Shown one piece after another: positions 59,279-64,000 of a DNA stretch of 64,000 nucleotides. The translations under genes were made by a program, and so were the position numbers. Numbering within the stretch: position 1 is the first letter of the stretch; each line of letters starts with the position of its first letter. This stretch comes from CAXMST01 sp963790085 (lineage in GTDB: Bacteria > Actinomycetota > Thermoleophilia > Solirubrobacterales > 70-9), in NCBI GenBank assembly GCA_963790085.1, contig CAWBNH010000013.1, positions 372,001 through 436,000 on the forward strand. Direction: 5' to 3'. The notes below the pieces were generated by a model. That model made no database searches, was not told where the DNA came from, and saw only the letters and a list, made by a program, of their open reading frames with translations.

Positions 59279-60396
59279 GAGGGCGCCCCCCTCAGCCCCT
59301 CGAGCAGCGCCTCGAGGTCGGCCGTGGTCCGCTCCCAGCTCAGCTCGTTGCGCATCTCCCGCGCGCCGGCGCGCAGCTGCGCCCGCAGGCCCGGATCGCG
59401 CAGCCGCTCGATCGCGACCGTCAGCGCTGCGACGTCGGGGCGGTAGGCGGGTATCCCGGAGCGCGCCTCGCCGTCGGGAATGCCGGGCACCAGCAGCCCG
59501 TTGTGGCCGTCGCTGACGATCTCGTTCATCGGTGGATTGTCGTTGGTGAGCAGCGGCACCCCGAGCGCCGTTGCCTCGTATAGGTGGAGGCCGAGCCCCT
59601 CCCAGCGGCTCGGCGCGATGATCGCGTCGGCGGCGGCGAACAGCCGCATGTATTGCTCGGTCGGCAGGTCCTCGGCGAGGATCTCGATCCGCTTGTCGCG
59701 GCGGCCGATGCGGCCGCCGCGGGCAAGGCGCCTGACCTCGGTCAGGCGCCGGTCGACCTGCGCCTTGAGCAGCAGCCTGAGCTCGTCTCCCTCGGCCGCA
59801 CGGAAGGCCTCGATCACCGCCGCGATCGGCTTGCGTCGGCTCATGAATCCACCCGGGAAGAGCAACGACACCCGGTCCGTGTCCCGGTCCCCGGGTTCTT
59901 GCTCGAGCCCGGCGGCGAGCAGGTCCGGGTGACACCCCCAGTGGACCCGAGGGCTGTCGATCCCCATCCGGCCGTAGCGCTCCTGCTCACAGGCCGTCAG
60001 CGAGTAGACGGTGTCGAACGCGCGGCGTGCCGGGTCGACGTGCTCGGCCGAGAACTGCTCCCAGACGAAGCGTCCAGCGGTGCGAACTCCCGAGTCGCGC
60101 AGGTGTGCGATCTCGTCGAACTGGTAGTTCTGGTCGAAGAGCACGATCTCCAGCGAGTCGGCTGCGGCCCAGGACACGTACTCGTCGATCGGGATCAGGT
60201 AGTCGGAGGCCGCCGTCACGCCCGCCTGCGCCCAGACTCCGTCGCTGTCGATCCTGCTCGGCTCGATGTTCGTCTTCCGGGTCGGCCGAGCGAGGACCGA
60301 CGTCTCGTGCCCGAGCGAGTCGAGGGCCGAGCGCAGCTGGCGGGCGACGACACCCTGTCCGCGGTTGAACCAATAGGCGACGATTCCGATTCGCAC
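59275..60396 (-). CDS. Glycosyltransferase, group-1 (GT4-like), fifth copy outside the array
   Basis: A 373-residue paralogue of the array glycosyltransferases: RIGIVAYWFNRGQGVVARQL, FDQNYQFDEIAHL, TAGRFVWEQF, LLFPGGFMSRRKP, IAPSRWEGLGLHLYEATALG (EX7E) and PPMNEIVSDGHNGLLV, ending in ELSWERTTADL. It heads a four-gene unit with SRPBCC, crotonase and methyltransferase genes. GTG 60396 is the start giving the family N-terminus; longer readings have no start codon near. Its distance from the array suggests the same product class is made or modified from two loci. Confidence 0.87.
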   Translation of the reverse strand: MRIGIVAYWFNRGQGVVARQLRSALDSLGHETSVLARPTRKTNIEPSRIDSDGVWAQAGVTAASDYLIPIDEYVSWAAADSLEIVLFDQNYQFDEIAHLRDSGVRTAGRFVWEQFSAEHVDPARRAFDTVYSLTACEQERYGRMGIDSPRVHWGCHPDLLAAGLEQEPGDRDTDRVSLLFPGGFMSRRKPIAAVIEAFRAAEGDELRLLLKAQVDRRLTEVRRLARGGRIGRRDKRIEILAEDLPTEQYMRLFAAADAIIAPSRWEGLGLHLYEATALGVPLLTNDNPPMNEIVSDGHNGLLVPGIPDGEARSGIPAYRPDVAALTVAIERLRDPGLRAQLRAGAREMRNELSWERTTADLEALLEGLRGAPS

Positions 60397-60455
60397 GACT
60401 GCAAGGCTGACATGCCGGGCCCTCCCGGGCGGCCGGCCCGGGTGTGAGCAGACGC

Positions 60456-60461
60456 TAAGGT
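60456..60461 (+). promoter_or_regulatory. -10 box TAAGGT, probable leaderless promoter of the secreted unknown gene
   Basis: TAAGGT 7 nt before ATG at 60469, in the 72-base divergent gap with the glycosyltransferase gene. It supports ATG 60469 over the in-frame GTG at 60460. Confidence 0.5.
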
Positions 60462-60468
60462 GGCCGCG

Positions 60469-61482
60469 ATGCGTGCGGGAAGCGGGATCGGCGTCAGCCT
60501 GGGGCGGCGCCTGGCGGGCTGCGCCGCGGCGACCGCCGTGGTCTTGACCGGCGGCCCAACGGCCTTCGCCTCTGCCTCTGCACCTGATGCACCCCCGAGC
60601 CTGCGCGACTTTCAGCAGCGGACCGAGCAGTTCCTGGCGCCGCAGGGCGCCGGCGCGGGCCCGGCGGCAGTCGGGTCCGGCGGGGGGATCGGAGTCGATC
60701 CGGTCGAGCCACCGGCTGACGCGCCGCTGCTCGGCGACGGTCTCGCCGTCGCCCTCTACGGCGCCCCGCAGCTGACAGCCACGGCGATCGGCAAGCGCTC
60801 TCCAGCGGGAGCGGCGCGCAAGCTGCGCCGGCAGGCGCGCGCCTACGAGCGGGTCACCGGCCGGCCGGTGGCGCTCTCGCTCAACCTGATCGGCGTCGTC
60901 GCCACCGCCTCGGCCGGCTCCGATCGCCGCTACCGGGCGCGCCAGGACCCGAACGTGATTCGCACCTACCTGAAGGCGGCCCGCTCGGTCGGCGCGCGCT
61001 TGACCCTGGACATCCAGCCGGGGCGCGCCCCGGTGATCCAGGAGCTCCGTGCGCTGCGCGAGTGGATCGCCTTGCCGGACGTGGACGTCGGCATCGACCC
61101 GGAGTGGAACGTCGGTCGCAAGGGCGTTCCCGGTCGCGACGAGGGCTCGATCACCTATCGCAAGCTGAACCGCGCCTCGCGCTGGCTCGAGCGGCTGGTC
61201 GCGAGGGAGGGGGTGCCCGCCAAGGCACTGATCGTCCATCAGTTCCGCGCCGGCAGCATCAGCGGGCGGCGCCGGGTCAAGCAGCGCCAAGGGGCGAGCG
61301 TGCTGCTCAACTTCGACGGGATCGGCTCGCGGCGCGCGAAGAAGACCGGATACAAGGACCTCGCGACCAACCCGGATCTGTTCGACGGCTTCTCGCTCTT
61401 CTACGACCGCGACGTGAGCCTGATGAAGCCCCGGTCGGTGCTCCGCCTGCGGCCCGAGGTCGACTACGCGATGTACCAGTAG
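60469..61482 (+). CDS. Secreted protein of unknown function, possible TIM-barrel fold
   Basis: A 337-residue protein. The N-terminus has a basic start, a hydrophobic core (AGCAAATAVVLTGG) and a likely cleavage after AFA, so it is probably exported; a Gly/Ala/Pro linker follows. The rest shows strand-like blocks ending in charged residues: ALSLNLIGVVAT, ARLTLDIQPGRAPVI, DVDVGIDPEWNVG, ALIVHQFRAGSI and VLLNFDGIGS. These could be the strands of a glycosidase-like barrel, with IDPEWN as a candidate active-site segment. I do not recognise the family. Confidence 0.7.
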   Translation: MRAGSGIGVSLGRRLAGCAAATAVVLTGGPTAFASASAPDAPPSLRDFQQRTEQFLAPQGAGAGPAAVGSGGGIGVDPVEPPADAPLLGDGLAVALYGAPQLTATAIGKRSPAGAARKLRRQARAYERVTGRPVALSLNLIGVVATASAGSDRRYRARQDPNVIRTYLKAARSVGARLTLDIQPGRAPVIQELRALREWIALPDVDVGIDPEWNVGRKGVPGRDEGSITYRKLNRASRWLERLVAREGVPAKALIVHQFRAGSISGRRRVKQRQGASVLLNFDGIGSRRAKKTGYKDLATNPDLFDGFSLFYDRDVSLMKPRSVLRLRPEVDYAMYQ

Positions 61483-61519
61483 GGAGGCCCAGACCCCGGC
61501 GAGGCCGAGGTGGGTGGAC

Positions 61520-61525
61520 TAGGGT
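61520..61525 (+). promoter_or_regulatory. -10 box TAGGGT, probable leaderless promoter of the saccharopine-dehydrogenase-like gene
   Basis: TAGGGT 7 nt before ATG at 61533. Confidence 0.5.
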
Positions 61526-61532
61526 GCCTCCG

Positions 61533-62630
61533 ATGGGCCGCATCGTCCTCTTCGGAGCCACCGGCTACACCGGACGGCTGACCGCCTCAGCGCTGCTCGC
61601 AAGGGGCGCCCAGCCGCTTCTCGCCGGGCGCAATCAGAGATCCCTGGACGAGCTCGCAGCCGAGCTTGGCGGGGGACTCGAGACCGCTACCGCGGATGTA
61701 TCGCAGCCGGCCAGCGTTCGGGCGCTGCTCGGCGAGGGCGACGTGATGCTGAGCACTGTCGGGCCGTTCACCAACTGGGGCGATCCGGCGGTCGAGGCGG
61801 CGATCGAAGCGCGGGCTCGGTATCTCGACTCGACCGGCGAGCCGCCCTTCATCCGCCGGGTCTTCGAGCGCTTCGGCCCGCCCGCGGAGGCCGCCGGCGT
61901 TCCGCTGCTGACCGCGATGGGCTACGACTGGGTGCCCGGCAACCTGGCCGCCGCGCTCGCCCTCACCGAGGCGGGCGAGGATGCCCGCCTGATCGAGATC
62001 GGCTACTTCCTGACCGGGGGCGGCGGCGGCTTCAGCGGCGGCACGATGGCATCGACGATCGCCTCGCTGCTCGAGCCCGGGTTCGCCTATCGGGACGGCC
62101 GGCTGATCACCGAGGCGAACGGCAAGCGGGTCCGCTCCTACGAGGTCCGCGGCCGCAGGCAGCAGGCTGTCTCGGCCTCGTCATCCGAGCATTTCGCGAT
62201 CCCCGCCCAGTTCCCGAACGTGCGCGACGTCGAGCCGTTCCTCGGCTGGTTCGGCTCAGCCTCTCGTCCGTTGCAGCTGAGCTCCTACGCGATCACTGGG
62301 CTGACCCGGCTGCCGCCGGTGAAATCTGGGCTCGGCGCCCTGCTCGGCCGCTTCGCCAAGGGCTCGTCCGGCGGGCCGTCCGAGGAGCAGCTCGCCTCCA
62401 GCGGCTCCCACGTGCTTGCGATCGCGCGCGATCGCACCGGGACCGCCCTCAGCGAGGTCCGTCTCGAGGGCGTCAACGGCTACACGTTCACCGCCCGGTT
62501 TCTCGCCTGGGCCGCGGGTCGCGCGCTCGACGGCGGGATCGACGGCGTCGGCGCCCTCGGCCCGGCCCAGGCCTTCGGGGTCGAGGGCCTCGAGGCGGGC
62601 GTGGCCGAGGCGGGCATCGCCCGGATCTGA
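61533..62630 (+). CDS. Saccharopine dehydrogenase-like NAD(P)-binding oxidoreductase
   Basis: A 365-residue protein. The N-terminal Rossmann motif IVLFGATGYTGRLTA is followed by AGRNQRSLDELA, MLSTVGPFTNWGDP and YLDSTGEPPFIR. This order is typical of the saccharopine dehydrogenase-like group that includes mycobacterial trans-acting enoyl reductases of glycolipid synthesis. A Gly-rich loop (GGGGGFSGGTMAS) lies mid-protein. It is not a lysine-pathway enzyme by context. A lipid enoyl-reductase role would suit the glycolipid theme but is only inference. Confidence 0.83.
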   Translation: MGRIVLFGATGYTGRLTASALLARGAQPLLAGRNQRSLDELAAELGGGLETATADVSQPASVRALLGEGDVMLSTVGPFTNWGDPAVEAAIEARARYLDSTGEPPFIRRVFERFGPPAEAAGVPLLTAMGYDWVPGNLAAALALTEAGEDARLIEIGYFLTGGGGGFSGGTMASTIASLLEPGFAYRDGRLITEANGKRVRSYEVRGRRQQAVSASSSEHFAIPAQFPNVRDVEPFLGWFGSASRPLQLSSYAITGLTRLPPVKSGLGALLGRFAKGSSGGPSEEQLASSGSHVLAIARDRTGTALSEVRLEGVNGYTFTARFLAWAAGRALDGGIDGVGALGPAQAFGVEGLEAGVAEAGIARI

Positions 62631-62719
62631 GGACGACGCCGCCGCGGTCGCGGCGGGTAGTCAGGGGGCCGCCTACCCGCTATCAACCAGGGATCGGTAC
62701 CTGGTTCCCGAAGCCGTGG

Positions 62720-63319
62720 ATGCTGCCGCTGATCGTGGCGGCACTGGTCGTGCCGGCGTTCGCGGCGTTCGCGCTCGGCGGCGCCGGAGCCGGGACCGCG
62801 GTCGGCTTTCTGACGATCGCCGGGTTGATCCTGCTCGCGGCGCGCACCCGGCCGCGCGACCCGATCGAGTTTCGCGGCGATCGGGCGGGGGCGCCGTTGC
62901 TGGCGCTGGCGCTGGCGCCGATCGATGACGCCACGACCGCGAATCGGATCGCGACGATGGCGGAGGCCGGTCCTGATCCCGATCGGCACGCGGTGCTGGT
63001 ACTGGCGCCGGTCCTCTCGACACCGCTGCAGCGCTGGCTCAGCGACGAGGGCCCGGGCCGGATCGCGGCCCAGGAGCGCCTGGCGGTCTCGATCGCGACG
63101 CTCGCGGCCGCCGGCTGCCACGCGGAGGGGCGGGTGGTCAGCGAGAACCCGGGTGAGGCCCTCGAGGACGTCGCTGCCCAGCAGGGCGCCGCGCGGATCG
63201 TGTTCGTCGTCGTCGATCGGCGCTATGACCGGCTGATCGCCGACCTGACCGAGCGGCTCGACCGGCCGGTGCACCGGGTCGAGGCCGTCCCCGGCCCGGG
63301 CGCCCCCGGCTCCGCCTGA
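62720..63319 (+). CDS. Small membrane-anchored protein of unknown function
   Basis: A 199-residue protein. Two hydrophobic segments (MLPLIVAALVVPAFAAFALG and AVGFLTIAGLILLAA) are followed by a soluble domain of about 150 residues. Blocks such as HAVLVLAPVLSTPLQRW and ARIVFVVVDRRYDRLIADLT alternate like a universal-stress-type alpha/beta fold. ATG 62720 has no clear ribosome site. The same frame is open and protein-like upstream (TRYQPGIGTWFPKPW) but has no ATG, GTG or TTG there, so the true start is uncertain. Function unknown. Confidence 0.6.
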   Translation: MLPLIVAALVVPAFAAFALGGAGAGTAVGFLTIAGLILLAARTRPRDPIEFRGDRAGAPLLALALAPIDDATTANRIATMAEAGPDPDRHAVLVLAPVLSTPLQRWLSDEGPGRIAAQERLAVSIATLAAAGCHAEGRVVSENPGEALEDVAAQQGAARIVFVVVDRRYDRLIADLTERLDRPVHRVEAVPGPGAPGSA

Positions 63320-63338
63320 GGGCCGGTGCGAGGGTCGT

Positions 63339-64000
63339 TCAGGCGGTCGCCGGCTCGGCCCGTGTGCCGGCGGCGGTGAAGGTCAGCTCGCCGGCGGCGG
63401 TGTCGATGCGCACCGTGTCGCCGGGGGCGAACTCGCCCTCGAGCAGCTTCAGCGCCAGCTTGTCGACGAGCTGCTTCTGGATCACCCGCTTCAGCGGTCG
63501 GGCGCCGTATGTCGGGTCGTAGCCGAGGTTTCCGAGCAGCGTTCGCGCGTCGTCGGTCAGCTCGATCTCGATCCCCCGCTCGCTGACGCGGCCGACGAGC
63601 ATCTCGACCTGGAGGTCGACGATCTCGCTGATGTCCTCGCGGCTGAGGCGGTGGAAGATCACGGTCTCGTCGATCCGATTGAGGAACTCGGGCTTGAAGG
63701 TGTTGATCAGGACGGCGTCGATCTTCTCGCGGATCTGCTCGTCGATCCGCTCCTCGGCGATCTCCTGCGAGCCCACATTCGAGGTCATGATCAGCACCGT
63801 GTTCTTGAAGTCCACGGTCCGACCCTGTCCGTCGGTGAGCCGGCCCTCGTCCATGATCTGAAGCAGCGTGTTGAAGACGTCGGGATGCGCCTTCTCGATC
63901 TCGTCGAGCAGGATCACCGCGTAGGGGCGACGGCGGACGGCCTCGGTCAGCTGCCCGCCCTCGTCGTAGCCGACGTAGCCGGGAGGGGCGCCGATCAGTC
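63339..64000 (-). CDS. clpB: ATP-dependent chaperone ClpB, C-terminal part (5' part outside window)
   Basis: About 220 residues of the second AAA+ domain of ClpB, the disaggregase that works with DnaK. The fragment begins in LIGAPPGYVGYDEGGQLTEA (pore loop). It includes the Walker B segment VILLDEIEKAHPDVFN, sensor 1 VLIMTSNVGS, the arginine-finger region FLNRIDETVIFHRL and the sensor 2 GARPLKRVIQ. The tail after VDKLALKLLEGEF is of normal length. It is convergent with the small membrane protein gene. The absence of a ClpP-binding loop cannot be judged from this part; ClpB is favoured over ClpC by the tail. Confidence 0.92.
   Translation of the reverse strand, partial: LIGAPPGYVGYDEGGQLTEAVRRRPYAVILLDEIEKAHPDVFNTLLQIMDEGRLTDGQGRTVDFKNTVLIMTSNVGSQEIAEERIDEQIREKIDAVLINTFKPEFLNRIDETVIFHRLSREDISEIVDLQVEMLVGRVSERGIEIELTDDARTLLGNLGYDPTYGARPLKRVIQKQLVDKLALKLLEGEFAPGDTVRIDTAAGELTFTAAGTRAEPATA

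Overview
The window is about 64 kb of very GC-rich, densely packed bacterial chromosome. Genes often overlap by 4 bp (ATGA or GTGA), GTG starts are common, and many genes have a TANNNT -10 box only 6-9 nt before the start codon, which predicts leaderless mRNAs. A split PurS/PurQ/PurL, PurE beside PurD, a branched-chain 2-oxoacid dehydrogenase locus with leucine dehydrogenase, and many class-3 sulfotransferases point to Actinobacteriota. Thermoleophilia/Solirubrobacterales is my best guess, an inference without a marker gene. I see no insertion sequence, phage, plasmid or CRISPR signal.

Layout. 0-5.7 kb: end of a TPP enzyme, a large FAD/Fe-S hydroxyacid dehydrogenase, an M28 peptidase and an ABC1 kinase. 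5.7-14.5 kb (minus strand): octanoyltransferase LipB, Leu/Val dehydrogenase, E2, E1-beta and E1-alpha of a branched-chain 2-oxoacid dehydrogenase, a small unknown protein, a stand-alone E2-like protein without its catalytic motif, a DsbA-type isomerase and the E3 subunit. 14.5-18.2 kb: a membrane protein and thiE, divergent from a TPP riboswitch that heads thiO-thiS-thiG. 18.3-23.6 kb: a histidine phosphatase, a radical SAM/methyltransferase pair, a flavoprotein reductase, tRNA-Lys and a PhzF protein.

23.6-56.8 kb: the de novo purine genes, all on the minus strand, in transcription order purD-purE-purB, purC, purS-purQ, then purL-purF-purN-purH. This set is split by about 20 kb between purQ and purL. 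The inserted block (29.7-50.1 kb) holds seven related sulfotransferase domains in six genes, four paralogous glycosyltransferases, two methyltransferases, a flavin oxidoreductase, a glycosidase lipoprotein and an MMPL exporter in one tightly coupled minus-strand array, plus a divergent two-component system. I infer a locus that makes and exports a sulfated glycan or glycolipid, by analogy with mycobacterial sulfolipid loci; it is the best candidate here for an undescribed system.

56.8-64 kb: a GYD-domain protein, a second small cluster (glycosyltransferase of the same family, SRPBCC protein, crotonase, methyltransferase), a secreted unknown, a saccharopine-dehydrogenase-like oxidoreductase, a small membrane protein and the C-terminal part of ClpB.

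Three genes are broken by four single-base indels, each in a short G/C run, in otherwise intact frames. Residual sequencing error is the simplest explanation. Function calls rest on motifs read by eye; no database search was possible.
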